Assembly (NCBI RefSeq): GCF_021134715.1
Contig: NC_060025.1
Coordinates: 992,001-1,056,000, forward strand
Source of the DNA: Daphnia pulex
Lineage: Eukaryota; Arthropoda; Branchiopoda; Diplostraca; Daphniidae
Reading direction: 5' to 3'
DNA: 64,000 nt
A program made the position numbers and the translations under genes. Under the pieces are notes generated by a model, which saw only the letters and a list, made by a program, of their open reading frames with translations, did no database searches and was not told where the DNA came from. Positions 12,140 to 24,629 of the stretch are shown here, piece by piece; position 1 is the first letter of the stretch; each line of letters begins with the position of its first letter.

Positions 12140-15010
12140 TTATTTTTCCAGCAACGAAAGCTCGAGTATTCGTTGCAACAGTTCATTGTCCTCCCTGGAA
12201 CGCCGCTCTTCTTCCAGCGCTGTCTCCCGGGCTGAGAGTACTAGCGCCTCGGCCAGAAGGTTGGCCTCTTCCTGCGCCTCCGCCGTGATTCCGCCTGACG
12301 ACGAAGCATCCACAGGGTTCAATCCAAATTCGACCGGAAATCCTAAACTGGCTTCGATAGCTCTACGCGAACGCCAACGTGATACAATATACAGCGGTCT
12401 AGCAAGCGTTTTACCAAATAACTAAAATGGTTAAATATCCAATTGTTTGTTACCTTTGCAATTCCTCCTCTTCCGGCGACACGCAAAATCCCAGCGAAGA
12501 TTGTGGTCGCGGGGGCAAGGGAGACCTGTTCACCCTGGACATTTGAGGGGTACTGGGGGGTTTCTGTGCCTTTAGCGCCTCCCAAATATCGACCTAAATT
12601 GAAGAGCAGGGCAAAGAAAATCGATGAATGACATAACAACACGGAAGAGCTTAAAAAAACGAGGTGGGGAGGGGGGGAGGCGAATTCAAACCTCATCACC
12701 CTCGGAGCCAACATCTAAAAGACTTTGCTGAATGGCGTATTGCAACAACTCGTCCTCTTCGTCCATGGAGAACTGTCGGCGGGACGGCGAGTTAACGGAG
12801 GCTCCTCCCACGCCGTAGAGTGTGTAATCACCGGGGGTAACAAAGCAGCTGTCATCCACGACGCAGGAAAGCCTATCCGCTTCCTGGATGACGGAAACCC
12901 CATTTATAGCCTCGTCAAGCCCGAAAGTATTACCGAACGTTATGCACGCATTCATCACGTGGAACAGAGGGATTTCTGGAAATATGAAAAGCTCATTAAG
13001 TTATGACTGTTAAATTGCTAAAATGGATAAACATTTTTTTTTTTTGTTTTTTTTTAGGTCACCAATTTTGGTCGGAAAGCCAGCGGGTAACTGCATCTGG
13101 ATGAAATCTCTGAGTTTGGCAAAGTGCGTGCTTGAAATGGCCATCAAATCAACGATGGGCATAATCTGGTCGACTAGACTTAACGGGAACTCTTCGGCAA
13201 GCCATAAAGTTGCCTGTATAAGATAGACAAACAATTCCGGGTTGGATTATTATTTATTTATTTTTTGATGTTTTACGACCGCAATAGATTGATCGCAGTG
13301 GATACTACCTTGAATTTTTGGACTTTGGTGGTCATCTCTTTTGGTCGGCCGATATCGCGTTTGCCCAGGTCAACGCTACTGTCGAAATATTCTTCCATCG
13401 TGACTTTATCCGGATTAGTTCCATCCTACGTTGCAGTGAATGCACAGCACATTGAAAAATGTGGGTTTCAGAATGCAATTTAAATTGTTAACCAACCGGT
13501 AAAGAAGTTGATTCTTCCAAATGCTGTCCAACAGCCAAAAGTGAATTGAGCAAAAAGCCCGAACCGGCGACTTTCGATTTATCTTCAGGGCTGAGATGTT
13601 CCGTCCTTGTTTTCGTGACTAATTCGACGTTACTGGCACTAAAAACTTTACAATCGCGCCCGTTGACCACTTCCGTCTTGTCTGACCGCCAACCCCAAAG
13701 TCCGCTCTTATTCCTGTATTATGCAACTTCCGGTCATTCTGGTTTTTATTGGTGAATAAATGTTTTTTTTTTTAAAGGGAAAATGGGGGTGTCGTTTACC
13801 GCTCAAACGAGATTTTCTCCGTGTCGACGTAGGTGTGGACAATAGGTGACGTGACTCGAGCCATGACTGCTGCGTTGGACGGGGTCATCAGATGACGAGT
13901 TACCGTATCTTCTTGAAGGGTTCGTAATTCCTCGACGAAGACTTCCTTGGCCTCGTGATCCATTTCCAGAAGAACGGCCTTGTCGACACCTTGACGACGA
14001 AATAAATCGACCAAAAATATGAAATAAAAACTGCACAATTGGCCGGATTCATTATAGGCGAATATTAGCGTTATTTAGCGTCAACTACAGGCTGATTCGA
14101 CAAAAATGTACCATTCCGTAATTTGTAAATATAGCTCCGTTTCCCCCACATAAGTTGAGGGGCTTTGCATGCAAATCAAGATTAGAACAAGGGCTTATGA
14201 AATGTGAACGAATAGAATAAATGACTCACCCTCGGACTTGAAGAGGTAGCTTTTACTTCCTCTTTGCCAGGAGCTCTGATCAAACCCAAGCAAAGTTGTG
14301 TCTATTCGAACATTTGAGCCCTGCTTGTACACTTTGTAGGTGTCACTGGGGCACATCCTTGAGACAAGAGGAACTGCAACAACAAATCGAGAAAGAAATT
14401 GATTATGCAAATTTTTACAATTTTTTGTATTGTAATTTTACCCCAGCTAGTGAATTCCCATTTCATTTCCATGTAAAAATCAGGAGCCTGAAACAAAAAA
14501 TAATGTGAAGCACTACAATAGTAGGAAGTACTAGATGATGTAACAAGATTATAGGGGGAAAGTAACCTCTTTTAGTTTTTGAAGTAGTGCAGGTACCCCA
14601 AGCATTCTGGTTGTATGCCGTTGGAGATCTCTCTTCTGCAAAACGGCACTGATGATTTGATGATTGCCTGTTGAGACAGCTTCCTGGACAACTAGATTGA
14701 AAAACAGAGGTGTTGATGTTAAAACCAAACCACAAGCGTGAATAATTCTGACTGGCGGGCTACCTGTCCAACCCTCTTTGTTCTCAACATTGACATTAGC
14801 TCCATTCTCCAAGAGTAAAATTGCACAGTCTAGATTTTCAAGAGTCACAGCCAACATAAGAGGAGTCCGGCCTCTTGGATCGAGCTGTTCCAGGTGTTGA
14901 AAGTTGACATTGTCAGGTTGAAGGGAAGTACGTAAAGCGACAATATTTTTGGTCCAGACTAGATAGTGAAGGGGGAACTCTCTGGCGATGTTGGCTTCTT
15001 CTCGTTGCAT
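12140..15010 (-). CDS. ANKRD13-family ankyrin-repeat, ubiquitin-interacting protein
   Basis: There are eleven exons: 14764-15010, 14567-14691, 14442-14487, 14230-14373, 13800-13989, 13497-13713, 13309-13425, 13063-13213, 12692-12975, 12454-12593 and 12140-12362. All junctions agree in phase and give 627 residues, the usual length for ANKRD13A/B/D. Ankyrin repeats fill about residues 10-110 ([29 protein letters not shown]). The family-specific middle has [33 protein letters not shown] and [15 protein letters not shown]. The C-terminus carries ubiquitin-interacting motifs: [44 protein letters not shown] and [14 protein letters not shown]. In vertebrates these proteins bind K63-linked ubiquitin on endocytosed receptors. 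The start at [12 protein letters not shown] was chosen because the ankyrin region follows directly. Confidence 0.93.
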
Positions 15011-16105
15011 CCTGAACTGATCACAATGAAGTCCATCAACAAACTACCAACATAAAAAGGGAAAACGGGATTGTTGTTTTTCGGTCCGATTTCGAAATGT
15101 CAAACTGACTGATCCTCGCGCATGTCTGCTATGGGGTTCGGCAACCTCATGAAAATTTTCTCAATACCCGTCCTTCCTGCCTCATCGCAAACCTTAAGGG
15201 AAACAGTGAAACACCAAGAATACACGACTTTGTGTACGTGGAGTCATAATGCAATAATAACATATTTGTGTAAGCGCCTACATATGCGCCAGAATGCATA
15301 GGTTCTCGTCCACATGGACTGAAAAGTCTGAAACCTTTGAAGCTAAAATTAATCCCTTGTTTTATCTCACTGAAAATTTCTGGAACCTTCCGAAAGGCAC
15401 ACTCGATCTCGAATGAATAATTATTCTATTTTATTCCATGATTAAGGAGTCGACCTAATAATGTACATTGTTCGGTGAAAATTGAAACATACTCTCCTCC
15501 GGGTAACTGGATCATTGGAGTAAATCTATGTGCGTGTACAATTGTGTATAAATAACCTGCACAGAAAAGTGATGGGTAGTTGGGAGCCTAATCCCATTGC
15601 GAATGTTCAGATATAACCTCTAGCCAGTATGCGAACGAGTCATATGACATTGTGTGTATATAAGCCCATTGTCGATCGGCGGTTAAAAGCGGTTTGGCAC
15701 TCTGCTACCCTCGATTCGTATATAGTAGGACAAATCACTAACGTGATGGCATTAAGTCGGAGAAATCCTATCGAGTTCAAGCATGTTGATGAAACCTTTT
15801 ATCAATTTTTTTTTATTTTTCTTTGGCAGTTCATTTCCGTAAAAAAAATTCAGATATTCCATCGGGAAATTTGCCGAGTTGACGAAAGGGGCAAACAATC
15901 GATCCATCGACTTGTTTATTGCAATAAGAGGCACTTTTAGTTTTGAAATAGAACAGAAAGTATTTTATAGTCAAATAATAGGCAATCACTTGTGTTTGAA
16001 ACGCTAAATTATTTAGAGGATTTCATTCAATCAACAATTTCATTTTACTATTTTCTTAGCATTATTTAGATAGGCAAAAAACATAAATACGCAAAAATAG
16101 ACGTG
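15011..16105. other. Intergenic region between ANKRD13 and GIT genes
   Basis: Both flanking genes run leftward, so this holds the ANKRD13 5' flank and the GIT 3' end. A short GC-richer block at about 15110-15195 could be a leader exon, since the minus strand reads KVCDEAGRTGIEKIFMRLP before a stop. I found no in-frame link to ANKRD13 and do not call it. The rest is AT-rich and shows no gene. Confidence 0.4.
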
Positions 16106-18737
16106 CTACTGGAAGAGCGTGACCAGTTGTTTAGTGGCCTTGGCCACGTCGTAAGCGCCTTGAATGATCCGCTGAGTGACGGCTTGATCTGGTGGGCAAG
16201 AGGCTACAGTTCCAGCTTCGTGGCACTCGGCCAGCAACCGAAAAGCGCTCGTTGTCAGCTGATTGATGCAAGTTTTCACTTCTTCACTCGACCCCTTTAA
16301 AGAAACAAAATACAAATACGATAATTCAAAGAAAATCTAAATAACAAATTTGCATAGTTTTATTTGTACCTGAGGGACGATGGTAGCCATGGACTGTACG
16401 GCTTCAACAATCCGTTGAGCACAAGGCTCTACTTGATCATGACGTCGATTTTGAACATTGTGAAAGACTTCCTGGATGCGCTTGGTAATAATATTTGTTC
16501 GCCGGACTACCTCGTCGGAGGTAGTCGGCACTGGTAAAGAGGTAGCAGAGGTGGCAGAAGCAGCAGCAGCCGGGCTATTCGTGGGAGTCGATCGCTGTGG
16601 GGAGCGTGGTCCTTCTCTTGGTTCATACATGCTGTAATGGCGGGCGGCGTGAATTTTAGAACCCCTCAAAGTTACTGGCTCTTCTAGGCTTTTTGAAGAC
16701 GAGGTGGCTGGACCGTTGAGAGCGACTGGCTGTGCTGCTCCAGCGACCACAGGAACCGGTTGTGTTTTCAACTGGTTATTCTCCTGGACCAGGGTCTGGA
16801 CCATGTTTTGCAGTTGGGCGATTTGCGTCTGCATGTTGGTGTTGCTGGCTAGTAGTTCCTGCATTCTCACGTTGCTCAAGGATAGCTGCTCTTTGATGCC
16901 AATGTATGCCTCCACCGAGACGCCACTCTTTTGTTGATTCAAGTCCTGGAGTCCCTTAATACTGTTGGCCAATTTTTGTTCGGCCAAAATTTGTTGCTGC
17001 TCCGCTAATACAAATTCTTCTTCGGAAGCAACACTGTCGTAGAGCGGCTCATCATCTGAGCCGTCGAGTTTCATGTTGGGTTGTATATCTATGCACAAAG
17101 TTGATAATTGATTGCCTGTCACTTTTAAACGACAAACTAATATACCTTTGAGGGAGAAAACCATCCCCCCTTGCTGTCTCCTTTTCGCCTCCGATAGTAA
17201 ATCAATCAACAACGTGGCAAACTCACGGGCGTTAAGTCGGCCAAGTTTCTGGCGGGCCTGATTTCGTGTAGGTGATAGCTCTGCATTAACAGGCAAAAAG
17301 GGAACGCTGTGGCTCCGATCAACCGTCTGCAGAAGGACTGGTCCTTGAAGCGACAGCCAATCTATCATTTGAGAAAGAATTTATTTAAAAACCAAAAGAA
17401 TCGGTTCATGATTTCCATGAATTTAAAAGAAAACTTACATTGCTCCGTTTCTCTTCGATCGACTTCATCGTAGGCATCCATGGCCATCTCTTCGAACAAA
17501 TAGTTGGGTAGCTAAAATGGGATTACGATAGTAAATGTTCATCATTTCAATCATAATGGTGATTAAATCTTACCATTTGGAGTTTACGCTTTGCAGCTTT
17601 AGCTACTTCAGAGTTACTGTCAATGGAATCCGCCATTTCGGGAATAAGAAAATGCTGACCAGATGAATGATCTGGCTTTCGTTCGCACAGATAGTAACTG
17701 ATACGGTCAGTCAACTCAAACTGACTTTCTACCAGACGATGAGCAATATCCTTGTACCCCGCTTCACTATTATGCCCAAGAAGTTGTTGAAATGATTTTA
17801 AATTAAAAAAAATTAATAATTCTAATAGAACCTCGAGTGATCGGCAGGAGTCTTGCCAAACGAGTCCAAACCTCCAGGATCAGCGCCATATATTAGGAGT
17901 AATTCTACCTGTGATGCTTGGCCAGCACCAGCTGCTACATGCAAGGGGCATGTTCCTTTTTCCTATCAAAATAATGATTTTAATTTCAAAATAACTGTAA
18001 TGGGTAGGATGAAAGATTACCTGATGGAGGTAATTGGGATCTGCCCCACAAGACAACAATCGCAAGCTGGTTTCCAAATTAGCTGTTCTGACGCTAGAAT
18101 GGAGTTGCTTTGATACATCTCCATCTTGTGAATCACCACTGTCCTTATCTTCTTTGTTTCCTCCTCTGAATACAAAACCAAGTAACTGATGTTTGGTTCT
18201 AATAAAGTCTGCCTTTGTTGGTCTAGACAAGTTGAAAATTGTGATTTAGCAAAATTTTGAAACAAAGTTTGTATGGTTCTTAGTCATACTTGACAGGATC
18301 TTTGGCCTGTGGCTTCTTTCTCACTGACTTGCTGTTAGTGGGATCGAGCAATGAATGCTCCCATATACTATTAGCTCCATTGCTGTGAAGGGCATGAACC
18401 ATCTAAACAAACAGAAATCTTTAGCAAAGTTTGGTGCTGACTGGAATAGATAACAGGCTTTACAGCTAGTTGGGCAGGAATCCATGTTCCCTTTCTCAAT
18501 GACTTGACATGGGAGACGTGTCTGCCAAGCGTTCTATGTACACTGCAGCATTCATCACAAATGAGGATCCCTTTATTAATGGAGGCCCAGGTAGGATCTA
18601 AAAGTAAACAAACAATAAAAGTGTAAGCAACCTGTTGAATTCAATCAATATCCATCAATAACGCATATTAACATACCAAATGCTCCGCAGTCTGCGCAAG
18701 TATCGACAACACTTCTGGCCAGCTTTGCTCTAGACAT
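16106..18737 (-). CDS. Git: GIT-family ARF GTPase-activating protein
   Basis: There are ten exons: 18677-18737, 18464-18597, 18290-18402, 18021-18222, 17832-17962, 17574-17766, 17439-17511, 17146-17361, 16370-17088 and 16106-16294. All phases agree and give 676 residues. Residues 1-125 form an ArfGAP zinc finger, C14-x2-C17-x16-C34-x2-C37, with the presumed arginine finger at R42. Ankyrin repeats follow (KQLHSSVRTANLETSLRLL, GTCPLHVAAGAGQ), then Spa2-homology repeats (RNQARQKLGRLNAREFATL), DDEPLYDSVAS, a coiled coil of about 100 residues, and a C-terminal focal-adhesion-targeting helix bundle. The protein turns off Arf GTPases and, with PIX, scaffolds Rac/PAK signalling at adhesions and synapses. 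It is divergent with the gene at 19145, about 400 bp away. Confidence 0.96.
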
Positions 18738-19144
18738 AATTAAACTATCACAGACAAATAAATTTCACACAGTCTGTCATTTAGGGCGTGTTTTAGTTAA
18801 AATCATTCAGCTTTCACAAAAAAAAAACACACACCAACTTTTTTTTGACAATAATCGATTTTGAGGTTTCGCCGAGTATCGAGCAGACGTACAAAGTATC
18901 GATTACTAAGCTTGATGTAAAAATTTGAATGTTTAAAAAATGATTTGATTGAATTACAGCAGAAGACGCAAATTGACAGCTGCTGTCATTGTTCTTAACA
19001 TTTTTTGTTGCTAACACAAAATTCTTCATAACTTCTTTCGACACCAAGAGGTAAGCATCTTTAAAAATTTTTGCGTAAATTTTGTAATACGCAATTTTAA
19101 ATAAAATAATTGTAGACTTTTATTATTCTAGTTTATTTTGAAAT
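18738..19144. promoter_or_regulatory. Putative bidirectional promoter (GIT and 214-residue gene)
   Basis: Only 407 bp separate the two start codons, which point away from each other. On the plus side an untranslated leader ends at 19050 (AAGAG, then GTAAGC) and resumes after an acceptor at 19131, so transcription of that gene starts left of 19050. No TATA box is obvious, as is usual for shared housekeeping promoters. The promoter is inferred from arrangement only. Confidence 0.55.
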
Positions 19145-19919
19145 ATGGCTTCTAAAACTATTCCTATCAAGAATCAAGAAAAAGATTCCCAGAAGTCTCA
19201 AATCCCAAGAGCTCTCAGTTTAATTAAAAGGGGTAACAGCTAATTATAGTAAATTCATAATTGTATTAAAGATTAAACAAGACCTTTTTTTTTACAGGGA
19301 TGGCATTTATGAAAAGGAACAGCCCTCTTAGATCAAATCAGTTGAGGAGAACAAGTTCAGATTCTGGGCCCTCAGTTCGACCAAAGAAATGGGCAGACCT
19401 CGATCGTGTTCAACTAAGTTCAGAACAAGACTGCAGCAAATCTCCCAAACCGAGTAAATCACCCATTAAATTGGTGAAGCCAGTCAGCAACACCAAGAAG
19501 CTTATTACTAGGCAATCACCCTACTCATATTGTGCCAGAAAGGTATATCTGCATAAATTAATTGGTCACATTTCCATATTGTTTATGCACACTGTTATTT
19601 CTAATAGCCCCAACCATCGCGAATTCCTGTTAGAAGATGCATTTCTGTAACACCGATCGGCGAAAGGATTGCCTCGCTCGAGTCGGAGGAATCGGAGCTG
19701 ATGGAAAGGCTCAACACAGTCCGAGAGAAGCTTGAGCATCTTAAAGAACTGAGATACAACAACATGTTTGTCTATCGGATGAATCATCGCCCGTCGAGCA
19801 ATCAGAAGATGCCCAAGATTGAAGAATCTGATTTGGAATCTTTGGGCTCACCGTCGTTCGCCTATCTCAGGCCACTCAAACCTCGTCGTGTCTCGATCAA
19901 AAACGACCATCAATCTTGA
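19145..19919 (+). CDS. Unrecognised basic coiled-coil protein, 214 residues
   Basis: There are three coding exons, 19145-19232, 19298-19542 and 19608-19919, phase-consistent and giving 214 residues. A 5' untranslated exon and intron (19051-19131) precede them. The N-terminal half is Ser/Lys/Pro/Arg-rich (for example KSPKPSKSPIKLVKPV) and probably disordered, with several SP sites suited to proline-directed kinases. A short acidic helix (IASLESEESELMERL) and a leucine-spaced coiled coil (LNTVREKLEHLKELR) occupy about residues 130-160, followed by a basic tail. Basic SP sites plus a short coiled coil occur in spindle or microtubule-associated proteins, but I do not recognise a family and assign no function. 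Codon structure and three good splice junctions support a real gene. Confidence 0.75.
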
Positions 19920-20839
19920 ATATTCTAATTTTATTTCAAATTTTTATCAGTGATACCTTATATTTTAGTCGTCGTCTGTTGATTAATTTGCCTATATCTT
20001 ATGTAATACTCCACAATCGCTTAGAATTTCTCATGTCGAATGTTTTAAAAAAATCCTTTATATGATCGTAATACATTTTATATCATCGATTTCTATAAGG
20101 AGAGAGCTTTGAACTGTGACTAGAAATTCTCCGACAAAGTCGAATATGGCAGCCTACATGTGTATATAACCAACGATTATTAATCGATGTAGAGTTATTC
20201 TCATACGCCTAGCCGACTAAATTTCACTTTTCACAATTGACACAAATTTTCCAAATGCCAAGTCCTTGAGATGCCGACGTGAGATTTTTTCTGCTTCGGT
20301 ATATTTTGCTTTCAAAACGTCCTAAATATTACATTATTAATTCGCTACACTAGACACACACGAAATGAGTTGAATTTCTTTCATTCCTATAACGACGACG
20401 ACGACAACAAAAAAATGGTGTCACAAATGATGATATAAAATTATAGCGGCGCGCTACGAGTGTACGACAAAATCAACGAATAACCCCAAAAAAGAAATGA
20501 AATAATGCCAACCCGACACCGTTTTTTAAAAACACACTTGGAAAAAAAAACCCAGAAAAAACACAGCTCGTCATAAAATCATTCAAATTATTAATAACGC
20601 AGTGGCAAAATGTCGATGTATAGCAAACATGTGGGGCGTGCAGAGGTATAACACAATCACCTGCAGTCGGACGGGATAGACAAAATTCGGGTCTACTTTG
20701 ATGTGTCTGTTTTGCTGGAAGCCTAATAAAACATAACAATGTCAAAACGGTCACAACCTTGGGATTACCGCGAACAACACATTCATCCAGCCATTCAAAA
20801 GTTTTCTAAGTTCAAAAAAATTTAGACAACCAAAACATT
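19920..20839. other. Convergent 3' flanks of the 214-residue gene and the Spätzle gene
   Basis: The two genes converge here, so both 3' untranslated regions are expected. The DNA is AT-rich, with AATAAA-like signals on the minus strand near 20715-20725 and a short ACG run near 20393-20405. I see no further gene. Confidence 0.5.
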
Positions 20840-23395
20840 TTAAAGCGGAGAGCATCGGCAGACGCAACAGGACGGAAAGAGGAACCAGTCCATGAAAATG
20901 CCTTTACAATCGTTGTCGGGATCGTAAGCCAAGAGTCGATGCCACTTGTATTTCTGCTCGCAACTGCAGTCGCCGTTGCAACGGCCCGTCCGAGGTTTCC
21001 TATTTTTTTTAATTTTAAAATAATTCAAATTGAAAAATGGACGGAGATTTAAAATTTAAAAATTTAAATTAATTGAAAACGGACGGACATTTCATATGAG
21101 TTTTGGAAAGTTTCAAAAAACTTACGAGCAAACTTCTTGGTGGACGGCCTGCTCAAAGTGTTGCGTATTAACAATGGCCCGGATTTTACCGGAGCTGTTG
21201 GCCGCCCAATAAGGAGTCACCACTTCGACCGTCGACTCGCAAGCATCCGATCTATGTTCCACAAAATTTCTAGACGAGTTAGACAAACAATGTCCTTGGC
21301 CTGGAGACCAGCAAATTAAAAAACAAAACAAAAATTACTTGTTATCTTTTTCTTTAGCGTTGGCATTCCGATTGTTCGCCTGGCGTCGGGTCCTGTTTTG
21401 GCCGTCCGCTTGGAACCCTCCACCAAAGATGCTGCTGCCTTCGACGTCTAAATCTTCGATGAAGAGCTCGGAATCTCGGAAGTGATTGTCGGCCATTGTA
21501 GAATGTCTGACCGAGCGTCGATTGCCGCCACCCGAATTGCCGTTGGTGGTCGTCGGCGCCGGCGTTTGAAATTCGCCGTACATCCGCCTAATCAACGCTT
21601 TGTTCTCGTCGATAAACTTTTCAATAGGGTCCCTGCATTTCCATCCAAAATTAATTTGAAAATTCGATGGACAAAAAAAAAACGAACGAACAGAGGATGA
21701 TGACAGCCAAAGATAAATCAGAGTTCTCCGTGAACCTCGGTTGCGCAACACTAAACACGCCTTTTCCATTATACGAATTCAACTCGATTTTTCAATCGAT
21801 CGAGTCTTTCACACAAAAACAATTTCTTGATTCTTTTGAATTATAATTTTTGTTTTTCAAAGCTCAACTTGGCTTGATGAAAAATTAAAACGACAAGGAA
21901 ATACAATCGAAAGGGGTTGAAGAATCTATCCCCAAAAATCCCAAAAAGAAACAGGAAAGACCTTGGGAGCCGAAAGAGCTATAGCGAAGCTCTAGTCGAT
22001 TACAAAGCAATCACGACTTTTTGTCTTTTTTCGTTTTCCGTCTTCGCATCGAGCATATACAAGAGTGCACCGCTGTTTTTGTATTATGTATAAATTGAAA
22101 TGCGCTAAACAAAAGAATCGAGAAAGAAGAGGGAATCCACCGGAGAAATATCTAACCAACCGCCAAGGAAATGTGCGCGGAAAAAAACAGATATTATCAA
22201 AACATTATATAAAATAGAAATGATATGCGAGAGAGAGAGAGAGACATACGCAAGCGCGCGCATGTCCTCAGGGCGGGTGAAAGTTTTTTTTTTTCGTTTG
22301 CGTGAATAAAGGCAATGTAAGCGACTCTATCTGTATATCCGAAGAACACCCAAAAAACAAACACGTACATTTCGACTGAGACAGAGACTGCGAAAAATCA
22401 GCATTTTAAATCATTCAAATCATCAATATAGCGCGCTCGAGCTGCGCTAGGTTGCGCTGCCGCTATCGGACCTTGACACACATGTTTGTACAACATCAGC
22501 ACTATGGTATTTCATCAAAGGAAAACCCCAAACACCCAAAAAAAAACAAATTTTTAATTTTTACCGCATCTGACATTTTTAAAAATTTGAAATTGGCGCT
22601 TAAAAAAACTAAGAATTTTGTTTTGTTATTTTACCCGGGATAGCGATTGCCGGCTGTCGGGCAAAAGAGTTGGTTGAGTCGTTTGATGCACGGCAGTCCG
22701 CGGATGATGTCGCCTCGTATCTCCAGGCCCATGGCCATCGACATGGCCGTCCATAGAATCTGTATGCCATGAAAGAGAATGGACTATAATAAAAATTCAA
22801 ACAACAACGGCCGCGCAGCCAACCGAAATATTATAAAATAATAAGAAAAAGAGGGCAACAAATCTATAACAAAAAGGCAATATACAGTAGTTGGTTACAC
22901 AAGCCTAACGTCTCGAAATTGTTGGAAAAATATAAAAAATTCAGACAAGAAAAGAGCTCAAATGAAAAATGAGGAAGTCTGTCCTTGAATATTAGCTAAC
23001 CGAAAAAAGAACCGAGAATTCAACCTGTACAAATATAAAAATAAAAAGTCTATTATGCTATTGATTTGTTTTTTTCTCTCTGAAAACCAAATGCCGACTA
23101 TTATATTTCCTTGAAAAAAATAAAAAAGTGAATCTCAAAAAGATATTTTCTTCTTCTTCTTCTTCTTCTTCATCTTTGCATCTATAAAAAGCAGAATGGG
23201 AAGGAAAAAGAGAAGGGACCCTGAAGCTACACAGACCAACTCTCCTTTAGTGGAAGAAGAAGCAACACACAAATAACTTAAACAACACGGAGAAGGAAGA
23301 AGAAGAAGAAGAAAAAATGGTATAAAATTCGTAATCAAAAGAATGACATGATGATATACCAGAAGCCAAGTGATGACGCCGTGTTGCCCAATCAT
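20840..23395 (-). CDS. Spätzle-family cystine-knot cytokine, closest to Spz6
   Basis: There are five exons: 23360-23395, 22635-22759, 21339-21632, 21126-21251 and 20840-20999, phase-consistent, giving 246 residues. Residues 1-22 form a signal peptide whose hydrophobic core ([16 protein letters not shown]) is assembled across the first junction. A pro-region with C36 and C45 follows, then a furin-type site RTRR at 134-137. The mature domain has the cystine knot: C156, C193, C201, C205, C207, C225, C238, C239, C241 and C243, with [19 protein letters not shown] and [13 protein letters not shown]. Spätzle proteins are secreted, proteolytically matured ligands of Toll receptors in development, immunity and neurotrophic signalling. 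Strong conservation of the C-terminal part suggests Spz6, from memory of that paralogue. The long introns at 21633-22634 and 22760-23359 show no other coding sequence. An alternative first exon is listed at 24123-24629. Confidence 0.9.
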
Positions 23396-23525
23396 GGCTT
23401 TTAAAAATTGCTCGACAAACCAAAAATTTCCCGATTGATTTCGGCGCGCAAATTCAAAATCGACTAATCGAATGCTGGGTGGGAAAAAACCGAAATCCTT
23501 TCCGACCTTTTACAGCTGCACTACA

Positions 23526-23569
23526 ACACACACACACACGCATACACACACGCACACACACACACACAC
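23526..23569. repeat. (CA)n microsatellite
   Basis: About 44 bp of nearly perfect CA repeats with a few interruptions (CGCATA, CG). It lies between the two candidate first exons of the Spätzle gene. Confidence 0.9.
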
Positions 23570-24122
23570 GGCAAACCAAACACACACAGGAGCGCTTCTA
23601 GATTCTACTAGCTATATATAATAATAATCTTGCGAGTGCTGTGAGATGATGATGGTGCAGCAGCAGGAGCTGTATAGACCTTGAAGAGGCCACGACGGCA
23701 CAGACTGTCTCTCACAAGATGCCGACTCTAACTGCCAGAGCTGTCGCCCTTGAAGACTTGAAGAAGGTATAAAGTGAGCTGCTTGCTATAGCTGGCTGGC
23801 TGCTGGGTAGTATATAGAATCTATATGGCTGTGTGTGTTTGGTGTATAGTAGTAGCTCCCGGACTCTCTTCATTCCACCGAGATGCCCAGCACACACACA
23901 CACACAAGCATTTGGTATATCTACGCTTATTGGCCAGCCCCCCACCGCCTCTTAACAAATATTTATACCTTTCCTTTTTTTGATTTCATTTGATTGGTGA
24001 CCTCATAATAAAATTTGTTATGTAATCCAATAATTTCGCTTAAAAAATGTCGCTCGTTTTTTTCTCCCCCCCTGGCCAGCAACGGAAATATTTTGATAAA
24101 AGGCGATAGATGGCGGACTTAC

Positions 24123-24629
24123 AGGAATTTGGACGAGCGTTCCGTTGCTGAGAGCCGAGACGGTGAACCGTGGCAAGATGGGCCAGTCGCTGTTGTTTTT
24201 ACTGGCCATAGGGCCCAGATGCTCCGGCTTCCGGTTGGGCAGCATCCAGCTATTGAGCGGGTGATCTAAATCCATGATCGGAATGGGTTCCAGCATCTGC
24301 TGGCTGTTGCTGCTGGATTCGTTGGCTGTCGGTCTGATCCTCCGCGAATGGATCGATCTGTCAACACTGCTGCCGGGCGTGTTTGGAGTCACTTGCAAAT
24401 TCTCCATGCGGGTCTTGATCTCTTCCAGCTGATCCAGCTGCCGCTGCTGCTGGATGGCGCTCTGCTGCGGCTGGTTGAACGTGCCGACCGGAAGCGGAGG
24501 ACCCAGCGCGCTGCTGCTGTGGTTCCAATTCTGGAAGAGCATCCGTAATCCGCTATGATTATTTGCGATGGCGGGATTGTCGTTGGCGGCCGGCAGGAAG
24601 GCCAGAGGATCGTTGAACAAGAGCGCCAT
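24123..24629 (-). CDS. Candidate alternative first exon of the Spätzle gene (169 residues, no signal peptide)
   Basis: This is a single long open block from ATG at 24629 to a good donor (CCT, then GTAAGT at 24122), ending in phase 0. The peptide starts MALLFNDPLAFLP, then is Asn/Ser/Pro-rich with a Gln-rich coiled-coil-like stretch (QQQRQLDQLEEIKTRMENLQ). It has no recognised domain. Its phase matches the acceptor at 22759, so splicing would give a 403-residue Spätzle precursor in which the usual signal-peptide core becomes internal. It cannot read through the 23395 exon, because the frame meets a stop there. Clean coding composition and the strong donor support a real exon. Whether it belongs to the Spätzle gene or to a separate transcript is unproven. 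Confidence 0.55.
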
